A stretch of DNA of 64,000 nt from Clostridia bacterium (lineage in GTDB: Bacteria; Bacillota; Clostridia; Oscillospirales; Acutalibacteraceae), in the NCBI GenBank assembly GCA_017465505.1, contig JAFTWB010000006.1:124001-188000 (forward strand). Direction: 5' to 3'. Below the pieces are notes generated by a model. That model was not told the DNA's origin. It saw only the letters and a program-made list of their open reading frames with translations, and did not search any database. The position numbers and the translations under genes are program-made. Shown one piece after another: positions 53,848 through 62,400 of the stretch; the stretch's first letter is position 1; each line of letters begins with the position of its first letter.

Positions 53848-55854
53848 ATGGATAAATATGTAGGCAAAAAGCTTGACGGCCGCTACGATATCCGAGAACT
53901 TATCGGTATCGGAGGGATGGCAAATGTTTACCGTTGCTATGACACAATTGACGACCGAGAGGTTGCCATTAAAATTCTTAAAGACGAATACCTCAACAAC
54001 CTTGAGTTTATCCGTCGCTTCAAAAACGAGTCCAAGGCAATTGCTGTTTTATCACACCCCAATATCGTTAAGGTTTTTGATGTTTCCTTTGGCGATATGA
54101 TTCAGTATATTGTTATGGAATATATTGACGGCATTACACTTAAGGAGTACATCCAGCAGCAAGGTGTTTTAACCTGGAAGGAAACCGTTCACCTTATCAG
54201 CCAGGTTCTTGCGGCTCTTTCTCACGCTCACTCCAAGGGAGTAGTCCATCGTGACATCAAGCCTCAGAATATGATGCTTCTTTCTGATGGTACTATCAAG
54301 GTTACTGATTTTGGTATTGCACGTTTTTCAAATAACGCCAAAACAATGACAGAGCAGGCAATCGGTTCGGTTCATTACATCGCTCCCGAGCAGGCTAAGG
54401 GCGATATCACTGACGGCAGAACAGATATCTACTCTTTAGGCGTTATGATGTATGAAATGCTCACAGGTAAGCTGCCTTACGACGGCGATAATGCCGTTTC
54501 TGTTGCTTTAATGCACCTTCAGCTTACTCCCGATTCACCCAAGGAGCTTAACGCCGATATTCCCGAAGGACTTGAGGAAATTACCCTTAAGGCTATGCAA
54601 AAGCAGCCCTCAGACCGTTATCAGTCTGCTCAGGAAATGCTTGCGGATATTGAGCGTTTCCGCCTTAATCCTTCTGTTAAATTTGAATATAAATACTTTT
54701 TCGATAAACAGCCTACAAAGTATGTGGACGCTATCAACAAGGTCAGAAGTAACAGAAGCGAGGCAAACGAAGAAATTGCCAAAGACGATGATAATGTTCG
54801 CCACAGCTCAACCTTTGCCGTGGTGCTCGGTATTGTTATTGCACTGTTTTTGACCTTCTCTGTGTGTTTTGTAATCGGTATTACAAGACAGACCTCAACA
54901 GAGGAGCTTAAAGAAGTTGAAATTCCCAACTTTATCGGTATGAATGTAAACGAAATCACCAGCAATGAGGATTATAAATTTAAGTTTGAGTATGATTATG
55001 TTTACAACAAAGAAAAGGAAATCAACGAGATTGTAGACCAGACTCCTCTTCCGAGTTCAAAGAAAAAGGTTAAGGAAAACGCCAAAATTGTTCTCTTTGT
55101 TAACAGTAAACAAGGCGAGGGTGAGATTCCTTATGTTTACGGCGATGACCAGGCTACAGCCATCCAGAAGCTTAAGGAAGCTAACTTTACCTACTACGAG
55201 ATTTACACTGTTCTTGACGATTCTATGACTCCCGGCACAGTTAAAAACACCTATCCTCCTCAGAACACAACCGCTCCTTATACTCAGGTTGTTTCACTTT
55301 ACGTTGTTGGCGATACAAACGACTCCCGCAAGAGTGTTCCTTATGTAATCGGCTATTCCAAAGAGGAAGCAATCACTATGCTTGAGGACGAAGAGTTTGT
55401 TGTCGAAGAAAAGACAGTTAAAAGCGACAAGCCCAAGGGCACAATTGTTGCACAGTCCCCTGTAAGCGGAAAGCTTGCACCAAAATCCACTGTTAAAATC
55501 AGCATTAGCGACGGTGAGCCTCAGAATAAGGTTCAGATTACCGTTACACTTCCCAATGTTGTAGCAGATAACACCAAGGTAACAGTAAGGTGCGAGGATA
55601 CAGTTCAGGATGTTTATGTAAATTCAGATACACCAAAGACCTTTGCGGTTACCGTCACAGGTACAGGTACAAAGAATGTTGAGGTAACACTTAACGATAC
55701 CCTTTACTGTGTATATTCTGTTAACTTTACAGAGAAAACATCAGATGTAATTGCATATTACGATGTTGAGGTTGAAACCACCACCGCACCTGTTGTTACA
55801 GATGTACAGAATACAGAGTCTACTACCGCTTTTGAAACTGAGGTTGCCGAGTAA
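53848..55854 (+). CDS. prkC: PASTA-domain serine/threonine kinase (PrkC/Stk)
   Basis: Membrane kinase sensing muropeptides and lipid II, controlling growth and germination in relatives. The 668 residues hold an N-terminal Hanks kinase (glycine loop GIGGMANVY, Lys42, HRDIKPQN near 135, DFG near 155, APEQA) up to ~270. A juxtamembrane stretch, one membrane helix (~327-348) and three extracellular PASTA repeats follow (starting near EIPNFIG, EIPYVYG and SVPYVIG), then an extra beta-rich domain and a Thr-rich tail. Only three PASTA units plus this extra C-terminal domain is a somewhat unusual outer part. It is in an operon with prpC and rsgA. Confidence 0.95.
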   Translation: MDKYVGKKLDGRYDIRELIGIGGMANVYRCYDTIDDREVAIKILKDEYLNNLEFIRRFKNESKAIAVLSHPNIVKVFDVSFGDMIQYIVMEYIDGITLKEYIQQQGVLTWKETVHLISQVLAALSHAHSKGVVHRDIKPQNMMLLSDGTIKVTDFGIARFSNNAKTMTEQAIGSVHYIAPEQAKGDITDGRTDIYSLGVMMYEMLTGKLPYDGDNAVSVALMHLQLTPDSPKELNADIPEGLEEITLKAMQKQPSDRYQSAQEMLADIERFRLNPSVKFEYKYFFDKQPTKYVDAINKVRSNRSEANEEIAKDDDNVRHSSTFAVVLGIVIALFLTFSVCFVIGITRQTSTEELKEVEIPNFIGMNVNEITSNEDYKFKFEYDYVYNKEKEINEIVDQTPLPSSKKKVKENAKIVLFVNSKQGEGEIPYVYGDDQATAIQKLKEANFTYYEIYTVLDDSMTPGTVKNTYPPQNTTAPYTQVVSLYVVGDTNDSRKSVPYVIGYSKEEAITMLEDEEFVVEEKTVKSDKPKGTIVAQSPVSGKLAPKSTVKISISDGEPQNKVQITVTLPNVVADNTKVTVRCEDTVQDVYVNSDTPKTFAVTVTGTGTKNVEVTLNDTLYCVYSVNFTEKTSDVIAYYDVEVETTTAPVVTDVQNTESTTAFETEVAE

Positions 55855-56750
55855 TGTGTGAAAACGAAAAAATTCTCACAGGAATTTTAGTCCGTGTCAC
55901 AGGCGGTTTTTATTATGTTGATACAGGCGAAGAGGTGCTTGAATGTAAGGCGAGGGGAGTGTTTCGCAAAAGCGGCAATACTCCTGTTGTAGGTGACAGG
56001 GTTGAGGTTGAGCTTAAAAAAGACGGCTATCACAGCCTTAGTAAAATACTTGAACGTAAGAACTTTTTGACTCGTCCTCCTCTTGCAAACCTTGACAGAC
56101 TTTTTATTGTGGTTTCTGCCACACGCCCTGAGCCCAACACCCTTGTTGTTGACAAGCTGACAGCTGCCGCAGTTTCAATTGACGTTGAGCCTGTTATCGT
56201 CTTTTCAAAGACCGATATGTCTTCAGTAGATGAGCTGTGCGATGTTTACAGAAAAGCAGGCTTTACCTGCATTGTTTACTCCGACGTTACCAAAGAAGGT
56301 GTTGAGCAGGTTAAAGAGCTTTTAAAGGGCAAGATTTCTGCTTTTATCGGTAATTCAGGCGTGGGCAAGTCAACACTCCTTAATAACATTCTGCCCGACT
56401 TGGGACTTAAAACTGCCGATATAAGCGACAAATTAGGCAGAGGACGTCACACCACACGCACGGTGGACCTTTATAAGCTTGAAGATGGCTTTATTGCCGA
56501 TACTCCGGGCTTTTCTACAGTTGACCTTATCCGTTACAGTCTTAACAATAAAGATGACCTTATGCACTGTTTTCCGGAGTTTGAGGACTATATATGTGAT
56601 TGCAGATTCACTTCCTGCTCTCATACCGTTGAAAAGGATTGTGCAGTTATTAACGCTGTCAATGAGGGCGAAATTGCCTTATCAAGGCACATAAGCTATA
56701 AGCTGATGTTTGAAGAAATCAAAGACATCAAAGCTTGGCAGCTTAAGTAA
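55854..56750 (+). CDS. rsgA: Ribosome small-subunit-dependent GTPase A
   Basis: Circularly permuted GTPase assisting late 30S maturation. The 298-residue protein has an N-terminal OB fold, the G4 motif VFSKTDM ahead of G1 GNSGVGKSTLLN (~163-174), the DTPGFST G3 motif, and a zinc site CDCRFTSCSHTVEKDC. Its ATG overlaps the prkC stop by one base (taATG). The usual followers rpe and thiN are missing; an HprK-like gene comes next. Confidence 0.95.
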   Translation: MCENEKILTGILVRVTGGFYYVDTGEEVLECKARGVFRKSGNTPVVGDRVEVELKKDGYHSLSKILERKNFLTRPPLANLDRLFIVVSATRPEPNTLVVDKLTAAAVSIDVEPVIVFSKTDMSSVDELCDVYRKAGFTCIVYSDVTKEGVEQVKELLKGKISAFIGNSGVGKSTLLNNILPDLGLKTADISDKLGRGRHTTRTVDLYKLEDGFIADTPGFSTVDLIRYSLNNKDDLMHCFPEFEDYICDCRFTSCSHTVEKDCAVINAVNEGEIALSRHISYKLMFEEIKDIKAWQLK

Positions 56751-56762
56751 AGGACGATTATT

Positions 56763-57461
56763 ATGCTATATTCCATCGCAGGTTTAAATGTTGAATATGA
56801 GCCTCGTTACACTCGCCTGAGAAGCCGCTCCTTGAAGTATCTTGCAGAAAACCCTCAGGCCGGTGCAGACATTTCCTTAGAAGTAACTGAGGATGAAATC
56901 GACGAGCACATCGCAAAGTATGATGTTACCCGTGATTTGGCAGAATATGTGCTTATGGGAATAAAGTTTTATGAGAAAGTTCTTGATTTCAATGCTTTCT
57001 TTCTTCATTCCTCAGCGGTAAGTGTAGATTCTCAGGGTTTTGCTTTTACGGGACCTTGCGGTGCAGGTAAGTCCACACACTCTTCTTTGTGGCGTAAGTA
57101 TTTTGGCGAAAAAGCAGTTGCCGTCAACGATGACAAGCCTGTTATCAGAATTCTGGATAACGAAGTTTATGTCTGTGGTACTCCTTTCTCAGGAAAGCAC
57201 GATATCAACTCAAACACAATTGTCCCCTTAAAAGGCATTTGTGTTTTAAAGCAGGCAAAAGAAAACTCCATAGCGCCTTTAAAGCCTTCTCAGGCTCTTT
57301 CGGTTATTATGGAGCAAACCCTAAGAAGTGTTGAGCTGCAAAAAATGTCAGCCCTCTTAAATGCTTTGGATTTTACACTGAGCAAAGTGCCTGTCTACAC
57401 TCTTTCCTGCAACATTTCATTTGAGGCGGTTGAGCTTGCTTTCAATACCCTTAAATCCTAA
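56763..57461 (+). CDS. HPr kinase-like P-loop protein
   Basis: A 232-residue protein with the PEPCK/HprK-type nucleotide-binding fold: FFLHSSAVSVDSQGFAFTGPCGAGKSTHSSLW (Walker A GPCGAGKST near 99-107), NDDKPVIR and GTPFSGKHDINSN. It lacks the N-terminal domain and the PxxxGKSEtaLeLi form of true HprK. It resembles the short HprK-like proteins that often accompany peptide-modification or surface-sugar loci; its substrate is unknown. It starts 12 bases after rsgA and is probably the last gene of the long operon. Confidence 0.7.
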   Translation: MLYSIAGLNVEYEPRYTRLRSRSLKYLAENPQAGADISLEVTEDEIDEHIAKYDVTRDLAEYVLMGIKFYEKVLDFNAFFLHSSAVSVDSQGFAFTGPCGAGKSTHSSLWRKYFGEKAVAVNDDKPVIRILDNEVYVCGTPFSGKHDINSNTIVPLKGICVLKQAKENSIAPLKPSQALSVIMEQTLRSVELQKMSALLNALDFTLSKVPVYTLSCNISFEAVELAFNTLKS

Positions 57462-57465
57462 AAAC

Positions 57466-57494
57466 AAACGGCTTTCGTAAGAAGGCCGTTTTCT
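57466..57494 (+). terminator. Terminator of the yicC-rsgA operon
   Basis: AAACGGC (57466-57472) pairs with GCCGTTT (57485-57491), the inner CTTTC/GAAGG bases extend the stem, and ttct follows. Confidence 0.75.
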
Positions 57495-57499
57495 GCGTT

Positions 57500-57537
57500 A
57501 AAAGGCACAAAATCAAAAGCAGAGTTTTGGTGCTTTT
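57500..57537. terminator. Second, bulged hairpin after the operon
   Basis: AAAAG (57500-57504) with CTTTT (57533-57537), CAC with GTG, and AAAA with TTTT, with single G bulges on both sides. It may be a backup terminator. Confidence 0.35.
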
Positions 57538-57542
57538 GTAAA

Positions 57543-57571
57543 TTGCCAACTTTACTTATATATTGTATAAT
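57543..57571 (+). promoter_or_regulatory. Sigma-A type promoter of the CotH/dockerin gene
   Basis: TTGCCA (57543-57548), 17-base spacer, TATAAT (57566-57571), 26 bases before the start, with GGAGG between. Confidence 0.82.
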
Positions 57572-57597
57572 TGTTATATATTTACGGAGGTGTTATT

Positions 57598-60273
57598 ATG
57601 AGATTATTCAAAAAAACTCTCGCTTTAGTTCTGGCAGTTTTATGTATTCTGACTGCTTTCGGCTCAGCATTTTCTGTATTTGCCGATACAGAAGGCTTTA
57701 AAGCAGGAGAGAAGATTTACGTTGATTACTCCCAAATGCCCCAGTGGCACACAGGTTCAGCCAATGTAGGCTGGGAAACCGTTGATTCTTATCTTTACAT
57801 TAACTTCACATCCAACACCCGTTTTGACTCGGGCGAAAAGGAAAAGGTTAATATCGGAGAAGACAGAGAGAGATTCAATCCCAAAACAGTTACTACTCTC
57901 GTTTCTGATTGTTTCTATTCCTATACAGTTACGGAAGAGGACGAGGGTGCTACAAGCCTTCGTTTCTGGCGAGGCAGTGAGGAGAATCTCTGGAATCACT
58001 CCGTTGAGCTTACCTATGAAGACTTCAAAAAAGGTCTTAACACTGTTGTTATTACCGACTATAACGTAGAAGCACAGGGCTCAGGTTATCTTGAAACCTC
58101 TGCTTTCTATCCCTATGACATTGAAGCTGTCCTTACTGTTACACCTGCCGGTGGTGAAAAAGGTCAGGAGCATAACGTAACCCTTTACTACGAACAGCCT
58201 GTAAATGCTGATGTTACCTATAAATACGAAATCATCATCGACTCCAATAAAGGCAGCGAATCTGATACCTGCACCTTTATCCCTGAGCTTAACGTTACCT
58301 TGATTGAGGGTATAATCACTGCTTACTTTGACAACGGCGAAATCGCCGCACAGGACAAGGTGAGCTTAAATCTCAGACTTGCAGATTTTGCATATATAAA
58401 CGCTGAGCCCGATAACCTTTACGCTCACGCAATTTCAGACGGCGGAGAAGAAAAAGAAGCTTGGGTAAGCCTTAAGGATATGGGAGATACAAGCTACTTC
58501 TTTATGCCTTCCTCAATTTCAGCTCCTGATAAGAATCAGCCTTTGACCTTTGAAACAGAAATTTTAAATACCTATAACTATCCTGTTACCTTTAACGGTG
58601 TAGAAATTCCTGCGGGTGAAGTTAAAACAGTTACCTTTGAAACCGCAGAGAATGGCACTTCAGAGGCTTATAAAGCAGAAGGTGCCGTTGAAGCTGATGT
58701 TATCTTTATGCGCTCAAATGCTGAATCATCTCTGTTTGTAAATAACGATTTTTCAAAAACAGAGGAGCTCTGGGATTATCTTTGCAAAGATAAGAGCAAC
58801 TCCACATCTGCATGGGCCGCTATTGTAAACTCAGACGGCACTGTTGTTGACACTGACCTAAAGAAAATCAAAGGCAGAGGCAACACTACCTGGAATGCTG
58901 ACAAAAAGCCCTTTAACCTTAACTTTGAAGATACCGTTGAAGTAGGTACAATGCAGAAAACAAAGCAGTTCAGCCTTCTTGCAAACTTCCAGGACGCAGC
59001 TCTTTGCCGTAACCGTATCCTTTACGATTTAGGCGACGCAGTTGGTATGCGTTATTCCTCCGATTCACGTTTCGTTGATTTCTATGTTGACGGTGTATAT
59101 ATGGGTTCATATCAGATGTGTCAGAAGATTGAGCCCGGTAAGAAAAATCTTGTTTATGACGTTGACGAAGACGATTATATTGACGATAACGGTAACCTTA
59201 AAGACCAGTTCTCAATGCTTTTGGAAGTTCCTTATGGCGAGGATTTCTACACAAGCACAAACTCAGGGATTGACGTGGTAATCAAAAGCCCCAACGTTGA
59301 AGATAACGACAATCTCTACGCCAATGAAGTAAAAGCCTACGCCAAAAAGCTTTTCGATGAAATGTATCTTGCTCTTAAGAATAACAGTGATAATCTAGGA
59401 GATCTTATTGATATAGATTCCTTTGCAAAAGCGTATCTTATTCAGGAGCTTGGCAAAAACTGGGATACTCACAGCTGGTATCTTACTTATGTACCCGATG
59501 AAGAGGGAAATTACAAATTCTACGCCGCTCCCGTGTGGGACTTTGATAACTCCATCGGTAACGCAAAGGGTGTTGAGTCTGACCTTAACGGCTTCAAGGT
59601 AACCGATTACACCGAGTATACAGGCTGGTGGTGTAAGTATAAGAAAGGCTCCAATAACTTAAGCTACCTCTCATCTCAGAACACTCAGATTATGGACGCC
59701 GCCAGACGTGTGTGGTTTACTGATTTTGTTCCTTCAATTCAGGCCTTTATGGTCTCAGGTGATGGAGAAATCCTCGGCTCACAGAAGTACTATAATCTCC
59801 TTGCTTCTTCTGCTGAGATGAACTATAAAATCTGGGAGATGGAAGCAGACAACGAGTGGATCAGCGATCATTCAACCCTTACACCTGCAAGCTTTGATTA
59901 CGATACCCTTAAATACGAGGTGAGCGAATCAGAAAAAAATTACGACCAGTTTACCTTTGATGGTCAGTATGAATATATGACAGATTGGTTCTTAAGCCGT
60001 AGTGCGTGGATCAGCGAGCAGTGGAAGTCTGACGCAACCCAGAATCAGACCAACGGTTTACTGGGAGATGCAGATTTAAACGGACGTATCACAGTAACAG
60101 ACGCAACCGCAGTTCAGAAAGTAGCCGCTAAAATGGACGTTGAAGTTTTTGCTGACTTACTTGCAGACGTAACCAAAGACGGCAAAATCAATGTAAAGGA
60201 CGCTACCGCTATCCAGAAGCACTGTGCTAAAATCGAAACTAACCTTGGTATCGGCAAACCCTGTGAAAAGTAA
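57598..60273 (+). CDS. Secreted CotH-domain protein with C-terminal dockerin
   Basis: An 891-residue exported protein. Signal peptide ~1-30. Residues ~40-165 form a beta-rich module (YVDYSQMPQWHTGSANVGWETV), followed by further beta domains to ~360. Residues ~365-790 match the CotH kinase family: LKKIKGRGNTTWNADKKPFNL, FSLLANFQDAALCRNRILYDL, GVYMGSYQMCQKI and AAPVWDFDNSIG. Residues ~821-885 are a dockerin type I pair (GDADLNGRITVTDATAVQKV and DVTKDGKINVKDATAIQKH). In Ruminococcus, CotH modules occur in dockerin-bearing cellulosome proteins. The role may be structural or protein phosphorylation outside the cell. ATG 57598 follows GGAGGTG; a longer ORF from 57571 would remove the signal peptide's natural start. 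Confidence 0.88.
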   Translation: MRLFKKTLALVLAVLCILTAFGSAFSVFADTEGFKAGEKIYVDYSQMPQWHTGSANVGWETVDSYLYINFTSNTRFDSGEKEKVNIGEDRERFNPKTVTTLVSDCFYSYTVTEEDEGATSLRFWRGSEENLWNHSVELTYEDFKKGLNTVVITDYNVEAQGSGYLETSAFYPYDIEAVLTVTPAGGEKGQEHNVTLYYEQPVNADVTYKYEIIIDSNKGSESDTCTFIPELNVTLIEGIITAYFDNGEIAAQDKVSLNLRLADFAYINAEPDNLYAHAISDGGEEKEAWVSLKDMGDTSYFFMPSSISAPDKNQPLTFETEILNTYNYPVTFNGVEIPAGEVKTVTFETAENGTSEAYKAEGAVEADVIFMRSNAESSLFVNNDFSKTEELWDYLCKDKSNSTSAWAAIVNSDGTVVDTDLKKIKGRGNTTWNADKKPFNLNFEDTVEVGTMQKTKQFSLLANFQDAALCRNRILYDLGDAVGMRYSSDSRFVDFYVDGVYMGSYQMCQKIEPGKKNLVYDVDEDDYIDDNGNLKDQFSMLLEVPYGEDFYTSTNSGIDVVIKSPNVEDNDNLYANEVKAYAKKLFDEMYLALKNNSDNLGDLIDIDSFAKAYLIQELGKNWDTHSWYLTYVPDEEGNYKFYAAPVWDFDNSIGNAKGVESDLNGFKVTDYTEYTGWWCKYKKGSNNLSYLSSQNTQIMDAARRVWFTDFVPSIQAFMVSGDGEILGSQKYYNLLASSAEMNYKIWEMEADNEWISDHSTLTPASFDYDTLKYEVSESEKNYDQFTFDGQYEYMTDWFLSRSAWISEQWKSDATQNQTNGLLGDADLNGRITVTDATAVQKVAAKMDVEVFADLLADVTKDGKINVKDATAIQKHCAKIETNLGIGKPCEK

Positions 60274-60274
60274 A

Positions 60275-61291
60275 ATGAAAAAATTTTTCTCTGCTATTCT
60301 CTTAATTCTTATTTCAATAATGCCTTTTACAGGTTGTAAAGCTAAAGCTCCTCTTTTAACAGAGGAGCTTTATGCCCTTGATACCCTAATTTCTTTCACC
60401 GTTTATTCCGACAACAAAGAAGCAGTAAACTCTGCTAAAGAAGAAATAAAACGCCTTGAGTCACTTCTTTCTGTGACGGATGAAAACAGTGACATTTACA
60501 AAATAAATTCAAACCCCGATACTTTTGTAAAAGTTCACCAAGAAACCTTTGACCTTATAAAAACCGCAATTTCTGTTTCAGAATCTTCAGGAGGAAACTT
60601 CGATATAACAGTTTACCCTGCGGTTAAGTTGTGGGGCTTTACTACAGATGACTATAAAATCCCTGAAAGTTCAGAGCTTCTTGAAGTTAAGGAGAAAATA
60701 GGGTATAATAATATCGTTCTTGATGAAAGCACAAGTAGTGTCAAAGTGCCAAGAGGCACGGAGCTAGATTTAGGCGGTATTGCTAAGGGTTATATTGCCG
60801 ATAAAACCGCTGAGGTCCTTACGGAATGCGGTGTTACCTCGGCACTTCTTAATTTCGGCGGAAACGTGCGGCTTGTTGGCTCAAAGCCTGATGACGAAGC
60901 TTTTAAAATCGGTATAAAAGCTCCTTTTGATAATGGATATTTTGCTATTTTACGAGAAGAAGATGTTACAGTTTCCACCGCAGGCGGATATGAGAGATTT
61001 TTCGAAGAGAATGGCAAAAAGTATCATCATATATTAAATCCTCACACAGCCTCTCCTGCCGAAACCGAGGTTTTATCTTCCACAGTAGTAGGAGAGAAAG
61101 GTGAAATCTGTGATGCTCTTGCTACTGCTTCTTTTGTATCAGGAGTCGAGGGTATCTCTGAGCTTTTAAAAGCTTACCCCGACTATGATTTTATTCTTCT
61201 TACAGACTCCTCGGTGTTTGTTACCAAGAGAATTTTTGAAAATATAAGCTTAACAGATAATTTCAAAGATTTGAAAATCAACATTATTTAA
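60275..61291 (+). CDS. apbE: FAD:protein FMN transferase (ApbE lipoprotein)
   Basis: Links FMN covalently to threonines of partner flavoproteins such as Rnf and Nqr subunits. The 338-residue protein has a lipoprotein signal peptide ending MPFTGC (lipobox FTG-C) and ApbE motifs: ALDTLISFTVY, SSGGNFDITVYPAVKLWGF, ELDLGGIAKGYIADK, LLNFGGNVRLVG and HHILNPHTASPAE. It begins one base after the CotH gene stop and lacks a good ribosome binding site of its own, so it is probably translated by coupling. The longer ORF from 60224 overlaps the dockerin. No Rnf or flavoprotein target gene is in the window. Confidence 0.93.
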   Translation: MKKFFSAILLILISIMPFTGCKAKAPLLTEELYALDTLISFTVYSDNKEAVNSAKEEIKRLESLLSVTDENSDIYKINSNPDTFVKVHQETFDLIKTAISVSESSGGNFDITVYPAVKLWGFTTDDYKIPESSELLEVKEKIGYNNIVLDESTSSVKVPRGTELDLGGIAKGYIADKTAEVLTECGVTSALLNFGGNVRLVGSKPDDEAFKIGIKAPFDNGYFAILREEDVTVSTAGGYERFFEENGKKYHHILNPHTASPAETEVLSSTVVGEKGEICDALATASFVSGVEGISELLKAYPDYDFILLTDSSVFVTKRIFENISLTDNFKDLKINII

Positions 61292-61306
61292 AGGTGTGTT
61301 CAGTTA

Positions 61307-62362
61307 ATGTCCAAAAAGAAAGTTCTTGTTGCCGTCAGTGGCGGAGTAGACAGTGGTGCTGCCGTTTATCTTCTGAAAAAAGCAGGCTATGAAGTGTCTG
61401 CCATAATGCTTCGCCTTTATGATAAAACCGATGAAAATGGCAACGTGATTTTTGATGAGGTGGACTCTGCACGACAACTTTGCGACGCTTTAGGTGTTGA
61501 ACTGATTTACGCTGATTACCGCAATGAGTTTAAAAAAGATGTTATTGAAAATTTTGTAGAAAGCTATATTAAAGGCAAAACTCCAAACCCTTGTGTAGAA
61601 TGTAACCGCACAGTTAAATTCAGATATGTTTTTGATTATGCCGACAAATTCGGCTTTGATTATATAGCCACAGGTCACTATGCAAGAGTTGAGAAAAATG
61701 AAGATTCTACATTTTCTCTTTTTAAAGCAAAAGATATCCGAAAAGACCAGAGCTATGTTCTTTATAATCTCACTTCACATCAGCTCAGCCGTGTGCTTTT
61801 GCCTCTGGGTATTTACTCAAAGGACGAGGTGAGGGCTTTTGCAAAAGAAGCAGGACTTAAAAATTACAACAAAGCTGACAGTCAGGACATCTGCTTCATA
61901 AGCGGCGATTATTATGATTTTATCAGAGATTTCACCTCAAAGGATTTTCCCGAAGGTAACTTTATTGACAAAAACGGCAAAATCTTAGGTAAGCATAAGG
62001 GTATTATCCGCTACACAGTGGGCCAGCGTAAAGGTCTGGGTCTTTCTTTTGATTCTCCACGTTATGTCGTTTCAAAAAATCCTGATGACAATACAGTGAC
62101 TTTAGGCAGGGAAGAGGAGCTTTTCTCTGATACTGTCTTTATAAAAAACCTCAATATTGTTGGCTCAGAAAAAATCACTTCTCCTGTTGAGGTAGAGGCA
62201 ATGGTAAGGTATAACCAGAAGCCTCAGAAAGCTACTTGTTACCCCGAAGATAAAGGTGTTACCAAGGTGGTTTTCCTGAATCCTCAACGTGCTCCAAGTC
62301 CCGGCCAGTCTTTGGTTATGTATATTGGCGACAGACTCTTTGGCGGTGGAATCATTATTTAA
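61307..62362 (+). CDS. mnmA: tRNA-specific 2-thiouridylase
   Basis: Installs the 2-thio group at U34 of tRNA Lys/Glu/Gln. The 351-residue enzyme starts with the PP-loop VAVSGGVDSGAAVYLL (the last position is Gly where SGGVDSS is usual), has the first catalytic cysteine in TPNPCVECN (~95), TGHYAR, and the second in DSQDICFI (~195), then the C-terminal beta barrel with VGQRKGLG. AAAGGTG lies upstream of the ATG. Confidence 0.95.
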   Translation: MSKKKVLVAVSGGVDSGAAVYLLKKAGYEVSAIMLRLYDKTDENGNVIFDEVDSARQLCDALGVELIYADYRNEFKKDVIENFVESYIKGKTPNPCVECNRTVKFRYVFDYADKFGFDYIATGHYARVEKNEDSTFSLFKAKDIRKDQSYVLYNLTSHQLSRVLLPLGIYSKDEVRAFAKEAGLKNYNKADSQDICFISGDYYDFIRDFTSKDFPEGNFIDKNGKILGKHKGIIRYTVGQRKGLGLSFDSPRYVVSKNPDDNTVTLGREEELFSDTVFIKNLNIVGSEKITSPVEVEAMVRYNQKPQKATCYPEDKGVTKVVFLNPQRAPSPGQSLVMYIGDRLFGGGIII

Positions 62363-62369
62363 AGCAAAA

Positions 62370-62400
62370 AAGCTCTCCTTTTTGTGGAGAGCTTATTTTT
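62370..62400. terminator. Bidirectional terminator between mnmA and the PTS gene
   Basis: Perfect 9-bp stem AAGCTCTCC (62370-62378) with GGAGAGCTT (62386-62394), 7-base loop. It is flanked by attttt on the plus strand and ttttgct on the minus strand, and separates convergent genes. Confidence 0.88.
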
